A stretch of 64,000 nucleotides of DNA from Knoellia koreensis (GCF_013041615.1 NZ_JABEPQ010000006.1:116317-180316), one strand, 5' to 3'; shown: positions 1 to 8,230, numbered from the stretch's first letter. The notes: generated from the letters alone by a model not told the origin. Numbers and translations: made by a program.

Positions 1-491
1 CGGGTCAGGCCCGGCTGGGCGCCCTGGCGCCGCTTGGGTCGCAGGTATGCCGGCGCGGTGTGGGCGTAGTAGCGGGCCGCCATAGCGGCGTCCATGATCT
101 CCTCGAACGCGTGCCGGCGGGCCTTACCGTTCTCGAGCTGGATCAGGTCGAGCGCCTCGTCCTGACGCTGCAGCACGAGGTCGTGGAACCGCAACAGGAC
201 CTTGGCCCGCTGCCTGACGGGCCGCGCCGCCCAGGCCTTCTGAGCGGTCCGTGCCCGGGCGGCGGCCGCGACGACGTCCTCGCGTGTGCTGCGCGGGACG
301 GTGCCGAGGACCTCGCCGGTCATGGCGTTCGTGACGTCCTGGGTCAGCGCCGAGTCGGCGACCACGACCCGGCTGCTCAGCCGGCGAAGCCGGTCGGTGT
401 CGATCCGCGGGGTGAGGGCGCGGTTGGTGTTGGTGCTGATGTGGTCAGTGCTGTTGCGGTTCGTGGCGGTGCTGTGGGTGACGGTGGTCAT
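1..491 (-). CDS. Aldehyde dehydrogenase, N-terminal part (runs off window)
   Basis: The frame opens at ATG 491 and is still open at base 1, so only the first 163 residues are visible. A Thr/Asn-rich leader of about 40 residues is followed by a typical NAD(P)-dependent aldehyde dehydrogenase start: MTGEVLGTVPRST (about 57-69), an Ala/Arg-rich helix, and ENGKARRHAFEEI (about 120-132). From memory it is closest to the succinate-semialdehyde dehydrogenase branch, but the catalytic Cys half is missing, so the substrate is open. AGGAG lies about 8 bases before the ATG. The gene follows the acetoacetate decarboxylase-like gene by 23 bases on the same strand, so the two are probably one transcript controlled from the TetR-flanked promoter near 1500. 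Confidence 0.85.
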   Translation of the reverse strand, partial: MTTVTHSTATNRNSTDHISTNTNRALTPRIDTDRLRRLSSRVVVADSALTQDVTNAMTGEVLGTVPRSTREDVVAAAARARTAQKAWAARPVRQRAKVLLRFHDLVLQRQDEALDLIQLENGKARRHAFEEIMDAAMAARYYAHTAPAYLRPKRRQGAQPGLT

Positions 492-514
492 CGTGGGTCT
501 CCTGGTGGTTTCGC

Positions 515-1447
515 TCAGAGCGCCAGGACGCGCGGCATGTGCAGCGCGAGCTGGCCCGAGGTCATGACGTCGAACATGAGGGTGCGGATCGGAGCGAGCG
601 ATCGGACGTCGTCCGAGAGGCGGCCGGTGCCGAGCGTGAGCTCGATCCCGCGCGGCAGGAACTGGCTGCCGGAGGCGAGGGCGTTGGTCTGGTTGAAGGT
701 GCCGTGCCAGCCGCCGTTGAACTGCGTGTACGAGGTCAGGGCGGACACGGCGGTGCCGCTGCGGTGGGTGTGCTGGGTCGGTGTCGGTGCGGTCAGCTCG
801 AGGTCAAGCCCACCATTGTCGTTCGCCACGCGGCCGTAGGTGCGCGTCGGCGTGATCTCGACGTCGATGTCGGTGACCCACTTGGGGAAGCCGTAGCCGT
901 CATGACCGCGGACCTGGGCGATGTCGGTCGTCACGGGGAGCGATAGCACGTAGGAGTCGAGGTGCTTGTTCTTCAGGGCGGCGAGCAGGTCCACGGTGCC
1001 GAGCCCGCCGTGGTGCGGCGGCCGGACCGCGATCCCCACGGCGACCTCGTTGTAGGCGTCGATGTCGGCGACGTCGTAGCGAAAGAGGATGACCGAGGCG
1101 AGGCCGAGCCCGGGTGCGATCTCGAGCGGGTCGAGCTCGTCGGGCAGGCGCCTGCGCAGCCGGTGGGTCGGTGCGACCATGACCAGCCGTGCCGTCGAGA
1201 TCGCGTAGTAGAAGTTGGGCGTGAAGGTGGGTCCGATGTTGGACTGGACCTCGGTCTTGGGCTGGTCGCGGAACCAGTCGACCCCGGGCACGCGCGGATC
1301 GCGCGCCACCTCGTCCAGGTCGGTCTGCATCCGGTAGCGGTCGTAGAGGCCGCCCTTGGGCACCTGCACCGTCCGCGGCCCGAGGGGAACCTCGACCTGC
1401 TGCGTCTGCGTCGTCCTTGTCCCTGTCGTCTTTCCCGTGTTGCTCAT
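515..1447 (-). CDS. Acetoacetate decarboxylase family protein
   Basis: 310 residues with the fold-defining features of the acetoacetate decarboxylase (ADC) superfamily: YNEVAVGIAV (about 132-141, with the conserved Glu) and GYGFPKWVTDIDVE (184-197), where Lys189 takes the place of the Schiff-base region. Classical ADC has two adjacent lysines here; this protein has Lys-Trp, so it may be a family member with altered chemistry rather than a true acetone-forming decarboxylase. The first 30 residues are Thr/Gln-rich and probably flexible. It is the first gene of a probable two-gene operon with the aldehyde dehydrogenase, divergent from the TetR gene, with palindromic operator sites between them. 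Confidence 0.75.
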   Translation of the reverse strand: MSNTGKTTGTRTTQTQQVEVPLGPRTVQVPKGGLYDRYRMQTDLDEVARDPRVPGVDWFRDQPKTEVQSNIGPTFTPNFYYAISTARLVMVAPTHRLRRRLPDELDPLEIAPGLGLASVILFRYDVADIDAYNEVAVGIAVRPPHHGGLGTVDLLAALKNKHLDSYVLSLPVTTDIAQVRGHDGYGFPKWVTDIDVEITPTRTYGRVANDNGGLDLELTAPTPTQHTHRSGTAVSALTSYTQFNGGWHGTFNQTNALASGSQFLPRGIELTLGTGRLSDDVRSLAPIRTLMFDVMTSGQLALHMPRVLAL

Positions 1448-1480
1448 GGCTCGCGTGCCTTCCTGTCTGGAGTAGCCGGC

Positions 1481-1520
1481 CCGCTGAGTTCCTCAGCGGC
1501 GATGTTGACACTGTCAACAT
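1481..1520. promoter_or_regulatory. Palindromic operator and leader hairpin between the ADC and TetR genes
   Basis: A perfect 9-bp inverted repeat with a 1-bp spacer, ATGTTGACA-C-TGTCAACAT, fills 1502-1520. Each arm contains TTGACA, a good -35 box on either strand. A second inverted repeat CCGCTGAG-TTC-CTCAGCGG (1481-1499) would be a hairpin in the 5' leader of the ADC mRNA. The position between a TetR gene and its divergent target makes 1502-1520 the likely TetR operator; this is inference. Confidence 0.65.
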
Positions 1521-1592
1521 AGACTCTCCCGCGACCATTCCCCCCGGAATGTGGCCCTGCTCTCAGGGTGCAGTGCGCATGGGTGCGGCTAT

Positions 1593-1604
1593 GATGTGAA
1601 CATC
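1593..1604. promoter_or_regulatory. Second short palindrome upstream of tetR
   Basis: GATGT-GA-ACATC, a 5-bp inverted repeat with a 2-bp spacer, ends 29 bases before the TetR start. It shares the ATGTnnACAT-like core of the larger palindrome at 1502-1520, so it may be a weaker operator used for autoregulation. Confidence 0.35.
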
Positions 1605-1633
1605 GCTCACTTCGATCGTTGAGGACACCCGGC

Positions 1634-2212
1634 ATGACGGCCACGGCCACCCGCTCCACCTACCACCACGGCGACCTGCGCGCCGCCTTGGTCGCGGCGG
1701 CGAACGAGATGCTCGAGCAGGGTGAGCCGCTCTCGCTGCGCGCGCTCGCCCGACGCGCGGGGGTCTCACCGACCGCGCTCTACCGGCACTTCGCCGACAA
1801 GGAGGCGCTCGAGTCCGCGCTCGCCGTGCGGGGCCTGCGCGACCTGTTCACCGACCTCACGGCAGGCAAGGCGGCACCGTCGACGCCGAAGGACGTCACG
1901 GAGCTCGGTGTCCGCTACGTGCGGTTCGCACTGCGCCGCCCCGAGCTCTTCAAGCTGATGTTCGGCCGCGAGTGCGACGACCAGGACGACGAGCGCGTGC
2001 GCGCGGCGGCCGCCCTCCACGACTACCTCGCCGCCGTCATGGCCGACGTCTTCCCCGGGTCACCCGCCGACGACCTGGCCACCGCCGGCTGGGGGCTGGC
2101 GCACGGCCTGGCCTTCCTCCACCTCGACGGCAAGCTCCCCAAGGACAAGCCGCGCGCGGTCGACCGACGCGTGCGCGCGGCATACGCCGCCATCCTCCCG
2201 ACCACGAACTGA
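1634..2212 (+). CDS. TetR/AcrR family transcriptional regulator
   Basis: 192 residues from ATG 1634, preceded by GAGGA at about 9 bases; a TTG at 1619 in the same frame is a poorer start. The N-terminal helix-turn-helix is clear (about 33-53, LSLRALARRAGVSPTALYRHF region), followed by FADKEAL and an all-helical ligand domain of the WHG type, with the segment RPELFKLMFG near 100. Divergent from the ADC and aldehyde dehydrogenase genes and 21 bases upstream of a DJ-1 family gene on its own strand. Likely represses the divergent promoter through the 1502-1520 palindrome; the effector is unknown. Confidence 0.85.
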   Translation: MTATATRSTYHHGDLRAALVAAANEMLEQGEPLSLRALARRAGVSPTALYRHFADKEALESALAVRGLRDLFTDLTAGKAAPSTPKDVTELGVRYVRFALRRPELFKLMFGRECDDQDDERVRAAAALHDYLAAVMADVFPGSPADDLATAGWGLAHGLAFLHLDGKLPKDKPRAVDRRVRAAYAAILPTTN

Positions 2213-2233
2213 CCCAGCAGACAAGGAAGTCCC

Positions 2234-2920
2234 ATGACCAAGCGCATCCTCCTCGTCGTCACGAACGTCGGCCACTACGAGATCGACCCCTCCCACCCGA
2301 CCGGCCTCTGGCTCTCCGAGCTCACCCACGCGTGGGACATCTTCGAGGAGCACGGCTTCGAGCAGACGATCGTCAGCCCGGCCGGTGGCCGCTCCCCGCT
2401 CGAGCCGCGCTCGCTGAAGTTCCCGAACTACGACAAGTCCGCCAAGGCCTGGCACGACGACCCGGCGCGCATGGCCCTGCTCGAGACCACGAAGGCGCCG
2501 CACGAGGTCAACGCAGCCGACTACGACGCCATCTACTTCACCGGTGGCCACGCGGTGATGTTCGACTTCCCCGGCAGCGAGGGCCTGCAGCAGATCACCC
2601 GCGAGATCTTCGAGCGGGGCGGTGTCGTCGGGGCGGTCTGCCACGGCTACTGCGGCCTGCGCGACACCAAGCTCTCGAACGGCGACTACCTCGTGGCGGG
2701 CCGCAACCTCACCGGCTTCTCGTGGCGCGAGGAGGTGCTGGCCCGGGTGGACAAGCTGGTCCCCTACAACATCGAGGAGGAGATCCAGGAGCGCGGCGCC
2801 AACTACTCCAAGGCGCTGCTGCCCTTCGTGTCCAACGCCGTCGTCGACGGCACCCTGGTCACCGGCCAGAACCCCGGATCCGCCAAGGAGACCGCCACCA
2901 AGGTCGCCGCTCTCCTCTGA
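2234..2920 (+). CDS. DJ-1/PfpI family protein (Hsp31/glyoxalase III-like)
   Basis: 228 residues from ATG 2234 with AAGGAAG upstream. Features of the class I glutamine-amidotransferase-like DJ-1/PfpI fold: LLVVTN at the N-terminus, Glu29 in LWLSEL, YFTGGHAVMFDF (101-112) and the nucleophile elbow AVCHGYCG with Cys136-His137. Together Glu29, Cys136 and His137 match the Hsp31-type catalytic set used for glyoxalase III or deglycase chemistry. It lies directly behind the TetR gene and is probably co-transcribed, so it may protect against reactive carbonyls linked to the neighbouring decarboxylase and dehydrogenase. The exact substrate is not shown by sequence. Confidence 0.8.
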   Translation: MTKRILLVVTNVGHYEIDPSHPTGLWLSELTHAWDIFEEHGFEQTIVSPAGGRSPLEPRSLKFPNYDKSAKAWHDDPARMALLETTKAPHEVNAADYDAIYFTGGHAVMFDFPGSEGLQQITREIFERGGVVGAVCHGYCGLRDTKLSNGDYLVAGRNLTGFSWREEVLARVDKLVPYNIEEEIQERGANYSKALLPFVSNAVVDGTLVTGQNPGSAKETATKVAALL

Positions 2921-2950
2921 TCACGCGTCCAGCTGGAGATGAGCTGGGTC

Positions 2951-3367
2951 TCAGACCTTGATGACCTGCAGCGCGCCGATCTCGGCGAGCGGGTCGAAGT
3001 CGCCGTCCTGGCTCACGACCGGCAGGTCGTTGCTGATGGCGATGGCGGCGATCCACAGGTCGTTGACATTGACCCGACGGTCGGCGTCGCGCAAGCGCAC
3101 TCGCAGCTCTGCCCACACCTGCGCCGCCCGCACGTCGACCTGGAGCACCTCAGCATCGAGAGCAACGTGCAACGTGGCCAGCCTGCGGGAACGCGACACG
3201 CTGTCCGCGGCAGCGAGCACACCCGCCTGGAGCTCGGCGATCGTCACCACGCACACCGCCAACTCAGCTGGGATGCGGTCGCGGTCGATGGGCCGTCCGA
3301 GCTCGCCCGAGGTCAGGACACTCGTGTCGGCGAGCGCGCGCTGGGGCGTGGTCTCAGTCGAGGTCAT
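2951..3367 (-). CDS. vapC: PIN-domain toxin, VapC type
   Basis: 138 residues. PIN-domain acidic residues are in place: Asp14 (LADTSVLTSGE), Glu45 (VTIAELQAGV), Asp103 (VNVNDLWIAA) and Asp121/Asp123 (VSQDGDFDPL), which in the family bind Mg for RNA cleavage. The gene starts inside the 3' end of the antitoxin gene (14-bp overlap), giving translational coupling as usual for antitoxin-toxin pairs. Its last residues, ALQVIKV, are typical of VapC toxins. Expressed alone it should inhibit translation by cutting RNA; the target is unknown. Confidence 0.85.
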   Translation of the reverse strand: MTSTETTPQRALADTSVLTSGELGRPIDRDRIPAELAVCVVTIAELQAGVLAAADSVSRSRRLATLHVALDAEVLQVDVRAAQVWAELRVRLRDADRRVNVNDLWIAAIAISNDLPVVSQDGDFDPLAEIGALQVIKV

Positions 3368-3614
3368 CGAGATCGTCGGTGGTGCCCTCGGTGATCCAGG
3401 CGAGGTCCCGGACCAGCATGGGATCCGGCTGCTGTCGATCCAGCAGTGACACGATGTCTGCTTTAGGGATCGCGGGTCGGCGCCGGCTCTCGACCCGTCG
3501 GATCTCGGCCACGGGCCGGCCGTGGACGGTGACCGTGTAGGTCTCTCCGCGCGTCACCCCGTCGAGCACGGAGGCAGTGTGGTTCCGCAACTCTCGGGAG
3601 GCAATCGTGGGCAT
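3354..3614 (-). CDS. Phd/YefM family antitoxin
   Basis: 86 residues. The N-terminus TIASRELRNHTASVLDGVTRGE with TVTVHGRPVAEIRR is the Phd/YefM DNA-binding fold; the Asp/Glu-rich C-terminus (ITEGTTDDLDDLD) would wrap the toxin. No Shine-Dalgarno is seen; instead TACGTT (3627-3622) sits 7 bases before the ATG, fitting a leaderless mRNA. The adjacent 7-bp palindrome at 3625-3641 is the likely autoregulatory site. Transcribed with the PIN toxin. Confidence 0.85.
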   Translation of the reverse strand: MPTIASRELRNHTASVLDGVTRGETYTVTVHGRPVAEIRRVESRRRPAIPKADIVSLLDRQQPDPMLVRDLAWITEGTTDDLDDLD

Positions 3615-3621
3615 GTGCGCA

Positions 3622-3641
3622 AACGTAGCACATGGTGCTAC
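3622..3641. promoter_or_regulatory. Antitoxin operator overlapping its -10 box
   Basis: Perfect inverted repeat GTAGCAC-ATG-GTGCTAC at 3625-3641, 10 bases upstream of the antitoxin start. It overlaps the putative -10 element TACGTT of the toxin-antitoxin operon, so binding of the Phd-type protein would block its own promoter. The same site also lies about 60 bases upstream of the divergent gene at 3701. Confidence 0.6.
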
Positions 3642-3700
3642 AGGACTTCTCGGGATAGTGTCTCCCCGCCTCTTCCCCTCGGACGCAAGGACAAAGACAG

Positions 3701-4162
3701 ATGTCGTATGCCGTGGACTTCACCGACGTCTCCACCGTCGGCCTCGAGTCGTCTCCCGTCGCGGACGCACTTGCGGGTCTGCGGGCCAACGAGGCGCGCT
3801 ACTTCAAGAACAAGTACGACGTGACCTTCACGACGGAGCCGGCCGCCGTGGCGAAGGAGATCGTCGACTGGGTCGCCAAGGTCCTCAAGGAGGAGCGGGA
3901 CATCGTCATCTCCTCGCCGGCGCTCGAGGCCACCGAGCTGCACGTCGAGGGCATCCGCTGGGCGCACGTGTTCTACGAGGGCGGGCTCGCGGTCAACGTC
4001 CTTTACACGCTCGACGACGGTGGCAAGCGCGCCGTCGGCTTCAAGCTGTCCGAGGGCATGGAGGTGCCGGAGGAGCTGAGCGGCTTCAAGTTCGCCCGGC
4101 AGAAGTCCAAGCTCGCCGGCACGATCCGCGGCTCCTACTTCGTCATCAAGGGAGAACACTGA
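3701..4162 (+). CDS. Conserved hypothetical protein
   Basis: 153 residues, no family recognised. Starts MSYAVDF with AAGGA upstream. No signal peptide, membrane segment or cysteine is evident; the protein alternates charged helices (about 45-62, EIVDWVAKVLKEERD) with a beta-rich half containing EGIRWAHVFYEGGLAVNVLYTLDDGG and a C-terminal KLAGTIRGSYFVIKGEH. Looks like a small soluble globular protein. It stands 7 bases upstream of a membrane-protein gene, so they may share a transcript. Function unknown. Confidence 0.6.
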   Translation: MSYAVDFTDVSTVGLESSPVADALAGLRANEARYFKNKYDVTFTTEPAAVAKEIVDWVAKVLKEERDIVISSPALEATELHVEGIRWAHVFYEGGLAVNVLYTLDDGGKRAVGFKLSEGMEVPEELSGFKFARQKSKLAGTIRGSYFVIKGEH

Positions 4163-4169
4163 CCGAGCC

Positions 4170-5408
4170 ATGACGCTTCGACGCCACCCGATCACCGTCC
4201 ACACCAAGGAGCGGGGGCGGCTCCACGCTGACGATGTGGAGTACCGCTACCCGATCAATCCGCGGCCCCCCGACACCGGGCAGCCGCCGTGGCGGCCCTT
4301 TCCGCCACATGACCTCACCCTAGGTGACCCGGGCGCGACCGTCACACTAGCCCGGTCGGCCCGCTGGTGGCGGCTGGCGGGAGACGTGCTGTTCGTCGCG
4401 ATGTTTCCGGTCCTGATCGTCGTGTGGCGCGCGGTCGCCGACTGGTCGGGTGCGCTCATGGTGACAGCACGAGCCGCAGTCATCGTGCTCGGCATCGTCG
4501 CGGTGATCGCGTGGCGCAAGGGCCGTGGCTCCGTGCGAGGGCGTCGACGCGCCGCAGCGACCTTGCGGCCCGAGGGGTTGACCCGTCCCGAACCGCTGCG
4601 TTCGGTTGCGTTGGACGACATGAAGCACATCAGGGTCCACTACGATGCGACGGCCAAGGGTGACCCGCCAAGCCCGAGCGAGACCGCGTGGGTGGGCGTC
4701 GATTCGCTGGATTACGGGCCGCGCCCCAAGTGGGTCCAAGACATTATGGACGCCTCGTCCCTGCCGGATGAGGGCGGCCCGTCGATGGCCACGGCCTCGA
4801 TCGAGCTGAGGCGTGAGAACGACGCCTCCAAGGCTCGGGCCCTCGGCGTTATCCGGGGGTGGGCTCTCGCGCGACCCGAGCTCGTGACCGACAACTACAC
4901 GGCGTGGCTCCTCGGGGTACCGAACACGGCGGAAAACATTGTGCCCATGAATTGGCGACCAGCGGGTGTCGGCTGGGCCGAGGTGGGCCGTCCCGACTTG
5001 GGCGGGGACTCGCCCGAAGCCGTCGAGCGGCGGGCCCAGCTCGCCGCCACGGTTGTCGCGGCGCTCGAGACCCTCGGCCGTGTCACGTGGTACCGCGAGG
5101 TCTACGGCCCGGAATACGACCACGAGGTCGGCAACCCCGACGGTTCGTACTCCCCGCCGTCGAACCCCTCGCGGGTGAGTGGGCCACCCAGAGAGCAGAT
5201 CCGCCTCCACGCGACCAAGCCCAACGGTGAGTCGACGGACCTCGTGTCGGTGACCCTGCACCAGTACATGGCCGAGGGAACCTCGCAGCAGGTCTCGGAT
5301 GCGGTGCTGGCCCAGCTGCGTGACGAGGCGTTGGATCGTATCTGCCCGATCCTGCGCTGGGACCGCGACAAGCTGGGGCGCGGTGGAGGATGGGTCAACC
5401 CCACCTGA
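4170..5408 (+). CDS. Hypothetical membrane protein
   Basis: 412 residues, unrecognised. A proline-rich N-terminal stretch (30-50) is followed by two predicted transmembrane helices (about 68-88 and 95-115) with an Arg-rich loop after the second (KGRGSVRGRRRAA), which would place the large C-terminal part (about 120-412) in the cytoplasm. That part has a long acidic, Pro-rich soluble region with no motif I can name. Starts 7 bases after the previous gene. The 3' end overlaps the untranslated start region of the following acetyltransferase gene. Confidence 0.6.
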   Translation: MTLRRHPITVHTKERGRLHADDVEYRYPINPRPPDTGQPPWRPFPPHDLTLGDPGATVTLARSARWWRLAGDVLFVAMFPVLIVVWRAVADWSGALMVTARAAVIVLGIVAVIAWRKGRGSVRGRRRAAATLRPEGLTRPEPLRSVALDDMKHIRVHYDATAKGDPPSPSETAWVGVDSLDYGPRPKWVQDIMDASSLPDEGGPSMATASIELRRENDASKARALGVIRGWALARPELVTDNYTAWLLGVPNTAENIVPMNWRPAGVGWAEVGRPDLGGDSPEAVERRAQLAATVVAALETLGRVTWYREVYGPEYDHEVGNPDGSYSPPSNPSRVSGPPREQIRLHATKPNGESTDLVSVTLHQYMAEGTSQQVSDAVLAQLRDEALDRICPILRWDRDKLGRGGGWVNPT

Positions 5409-5500
5409 GCACTTGCCGTGCTCGCAGCTACATTCGCCGAGAAGCGTGGCCCAGCGAAAAGCGGTGGTGCGGAAACGTCGAGCCGCTCCAGACTGTCGGG

Positions 5501-6151
5501 GTGCTCGCCGACATCTGGCCGATCTTCCGGCTGCGCATCGAGACTCCGCGGCTGGTGCTGCGACTCCCCGAGGAACCCGAACTCGTGGCCCTCGCCGACC
5601 TCGCGGCCGCCGGGGTCCACCGTCCGGACGAGCGGCCGTTCCTCACGCCGTGGGCCGAGGGCAGCCCCCAGGACCGCACCCGATCCGTCCTCCAGGGTCA
5701 CTGGGGCCGCCTCGCCGACTGGGAGCCCGACAGCTGGAGCCTTGGCCTCGGCGCCTTCACCAAGGACGCCGGTGAGCCGCGTGGGCTGATCGGCTTGCGC
5801 GCCAACGACTTTCGCGTGGTGCGTGAGGTGAGCACCTGGTCGTGGATCGGCCTCGCCCACCAAGGACAAGGCCTCGGCACCGAGCTGCGCCACGGCATAC
5901 TCACCCTTGCGTTCGACCACCTCGGGGCGCTCGACGCCACCACCGGCGTCTTTCAGGACAACCATGCGTCCCAAGGGGTTTCGCGCAAGCTGGGCTACGA
6001 GCACGACGGCATCACCCGTGACCGGCGCGGCGAGGAGTGGCTCGTCTCCGACCGGCTGCGCCTCACCAAGGACCGGTGGGACGCACGCGCCGAACTCCTC
6101 GACATCACCGTCACCGGCCTCGAGGAGGAGAGTCGCGCCCTCTTCGGATGA
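5501..6151 (+). CDS. GNAT family N-acetyltransferase
   Basis: 216 residues from GTG 5501; the longer frame from 5390 lies inside the preceding gene and adds no conserved sequence. CAGACT (5489-5494) sits 6 bases before the GTG, suggesting a leaderless start. RIETPRLVLR is the usual opening of RimJ/RimL-type GNATs, and GLAHQGQGLGTELRHGILTLAF carries the acetyl-CoA-binding Q-x-x-G-x-G/A pattern; TGVFQDNHASQGVSRKLGYEHDG is the RimJ-like NxxSxxVxxKLGF motif. Probably acetylates a protein N-terminus or small amine; target unknown. Confidence 0.8.
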   Translation: MLADIWPIFRLRIETPRLVLRLPEEPELVALADLAAAGVHRPDERPFLTPWAEGSPQDRTRSVLQGHWGRLADWEPDSWSLGLGAFTKDAGEPRGLIGLRANDFRVVREVSTWSWIGLAHQGQGLGTELRHGILTLAFDHLGALDATTGVFQDNHASQGVSRKLGYEHDGITRDRRGEEWLVSDRLRLTKDRWDARAELLDITVTGLEEESRALFG

Positions 6152-6160
6152 GGGGCCGGC

Positions 6161-6772
6161 TCACACCGGCGCGAGCGGAGTGGGTATGCCGTCCGGGAGG
6201 GTGACGGTGATCGGCTCGCCCGGCCGCACCTCACCACCGGTCTCGACCACGGCCATCACGCCGGCCTTGCGGATGTAGGGGATTCGCGCGATGTCGGGCG
6301 AGGCCGTCGAGGGCGCCGGTTCGTCGGTGGGGGTGCCGTCACCGCGGGACAGCACGACCTTGAGCAGGCCCGGCCGGAAGGCGTTGATCTGCACGCACGG
6401 GTTGCGCAGCCCGGTCAGTCGCACCACTGCCTCGTCACCCAGGCCGAGCAGCGTGCCCGTCGGCAGCGACAGCAGGTCGACACCTGTGGTCAGGACGTTC
6501 TCGCCGAGGTCGCCGGGTGCGAGCTCGTAGCCGAGCTTCCGGGCCTCGTCGAACAGCTCGGCGTGGATGAGGTGCACCTGGCGCAGGTTCGGCTGGTTGG
6601 GGTCGCGACGGACGCGGGACCGGTGCTGCACCAGCGTGCCAGCGTGCGCGTCACCCATGACGCCGAGCCCGGCCACGAGGGTGATCGACTCCACCGGGAC
6701 CTTGGAGAACCGGTGGGTCTGGTCCCGGCTGACGGCGGCGACACGGGGGGTGGGCACACGGCATACTCCCAC
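6161..6772 (-). CDS. MOSC domain-containing protein
   Basis: 203 residues from GTG 6772. The MOSC (molybdenum-cofactor sulfurase C-terminal) domain spans most of the protein: GVMGDAHAG near 38-46, QVHLIHAELFDEA, APGDLGENVLTTGVDLLSLPTGTLLGLG, and the conserved cysteine in LRNPCVQINAF. Small stand-alone MOSC proteins are related to YiiM-type proteins that handle molybdenum-cofactor sulfur or support detoxification of N-hydroxylated bases. Convergent with the GNAT gene (9-bp gap). TTCCGT lies 7 bases before the start. Confidence 0.8.
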   Translation of the reverse strand: MGVCRVPTPRVAAVSRDQTHRFSKVPVESITLVAGLGVMGDAHAGTLVQHRSRVRRDPNQPNLRQVHLIHAELFDEARKLGYELAPGDLGENVLTTGVDLLSLPTGTLLGLGDEAVVRLTGLRNPCVQINAFRPGLLKVVLSRGDGTPTDEPAPSTASPDIARIPYIRKAGVMAVVETGGEVRPGEPITVTLPDGIPTPLAPV

Positions 6773-6805
6773 GGCCGCAACGGAACCCGACGAGATGGGG
6801 CGAGG

Positions 6806-7582
6806 TCAGACGAAGAGCATCCCGCCGTCGACGAGCACCGACTGGCCCGTCATGTAGTCCGAGTCCGGGCCGGCGAGGTAGGACACGAGGCCCGCGACGT
6901 CGGCGCCGGTGGACACCCGGCCGAGGGTGATGCCCGCGGCCATGGCCTGCATCGACTCGCCCTTGCCCACGTGGTTGATCGCGCCGAGGTCGCTGTCGAT
7001 CTGCTCCCACATCGCGGTGTCGACGATGCCGGGGCAGTAGGCGTTGACGGTGATGCCGTGCTCGGCCCACTCCTGCGCGGCCGCCTGGGTCAGGGCGCGC
7101 ACGGCGAACTTCGAGGAGCAGTAGACACCGAGCAGCGCGAACCCCTTGTGCGCGGCGATCGATGCGGCGCCGATGATCTTGCCGCCGCTGCCCTGCTCGA
7201 TCATCTGCCGCGCCGCCTCGGTGTAGCAGAGGAAGACGCCGCGGCCGTTGACGGCGTGAACTTGGTCGTACTCCTTTGCCGAGACCTCGAGCAGCGGCTT
7301 GGTCTGGGCGATGCCGGCGTTGGCGACCATGACGTCGAGCGACCCGAGGTCGCGGGCGGTGTCGCGGACGAGCGCGGCGACGGAGTCCTGGTCGGACACG
7401 TCACCGGTGAGCGCGACGTGGTCACCGGCGTCGACCGCCGGCAACCCAGCACGAGTCGACTCGAGCTCGTCAGCCATGGACGGCAGGTCGGACACGGCGA
7501 CGCGGTGCCCGTCGGCAGCCAGCCGATGCGCGATCGCCTTGCCGATGCCCCGGGCAGCCCCGGTCACGTGGACGTTGCTCAT
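6806..7582 (-). CDS. Short-chain dehydrogenase, acetoin reductase/2,3-butanediol dehydrogenase-like
   Basis: 258 residues from ATG 7582. Classical SDR: NAD-binding TGAARGIG (7-14), NAG at about 88-90, catalytic Ser141, Tyr154 and Lys158 (YCSSK). The segment KPLLEVSAKEYDQVHAVN and the stretch VNAYCPGIVDTAMWEQID strongly resemble meso-butanediol dehydrogenase/diacetyl reductase (BudC-type). It would interconvert diacetyl or acetoin and 2,3-butanediol with NAD(H). Transcribed on its own, 33 bases upstream of the MOSC gene. Confidence 0.8.
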   Translation of the reverse strand: MSNVHVTGAARGIGKAIAHRLAADGHRVAVSDLPSMADELESTRAGLPAVDAGDHVALTGDVSDQDSVAALVRDTARDLGSLDVMVANAGIAQTKPLLEVSAKEYDQVHAVNGRGVFLCYTEAARQMIEQGSGGKIIGAASIAAHKGFALLGVYCSSKFAVRALTQAAAQEWAEHGITVNAYCPGIVDTAMWEQIDSDLGAINHVGKGESMQAMAAGITLGRVSTGADVAGLVSYLAGPDSDYMTGQSVLVDGGMLFV

Positions 7583-7714
7583 CCCTGCGCTCCTTCGTCG
7601 TTGCCGGTCCCGGCGGGACCTCACTGCGGAATGCACATGACGCTAGGTGGGCGCACGGGGCTGGCACAGGGTTGCACCGCGTTGCATCCGCGCCGGCAGG
7701 GCAGACTCAGGTCC

Positions 7715-8230
7715 GTGATCCTCCCCAAGGTCCGAGACCCTCGACTGGTCACCATCCGTCGCGGTGGCACCCTCACCGACGAGCACCACCGGATGCTCGC
7801 GCTGTGGGCTGCGGCATGCGCCGAGCACGTGCTGCCGCTCTTCGAGGAGGGCCGCCCGGGCGATGCGCGACCGCGTGCGGCCATCGAGCACGCGCGGGCG
7901 TGGACCCGTGGCGAGGTCCCCATGATGGTGTCGCGGGCGGCCGGGGGCCACGCCATGGGTGCCGCGCGATCCCTCACGGGTGCAAGCCGATTCGCCGCGT
8001 ATGCCGCGGGGCAGGCCGGGTGCGTCCCGCACGTCGCGGAGCACGACCTGGGGGCGGCGGCCTACGCCATCAAGGCTGCTCGTGCGTCGGTCTCCGGTGA
8101 CGACGCCTCCGAGGCGGGCCGCCGCGAACGCGACTGGCAGCGGGCCCAGCTGCCCGACGAGGTGCGAGAGCTCGTCCTGGCGGATCAGGTCCGGCGCAAC
8201 GACATCTGCTGGAACGTGTTCGCTGACTGA
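7715..8230 (+). CDS. Putative immunity protein, Imm5-like helical repeat
   Basis: 171 residues from GTG 7715, with CAGACT (7702-7707) 7 bases upstream and no Shine-Dalgarno, so probably leaderless. The pattern DPRLVTIRRGGTLTDEHHRMLALWAAACAEHVLPLFEE and repeated Ala-rich helices (about 50-125) match a family annotated as putative immunity proteins (Imm5-like). No toxin gene lies nearby, so a role in contact-dependent competition is only what the family name suggests. Soluble, no signal peptide. Confidence 0.6.
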   Translation: MILPKVRDPRLVTIRRGGTLTDEHHRMLALWAAACAEHVLPLFEEGRPGDARPRAAIEHARAWTRGEVPMMVSRAAGGHAMGAARSLTGASRFAAYAAGQAGCVPHVAEHDLGAAAYAIKAARASVSGDDASEAGRRERDWQRAQLPDEVRELVLADQVRRNDICWNVFAD

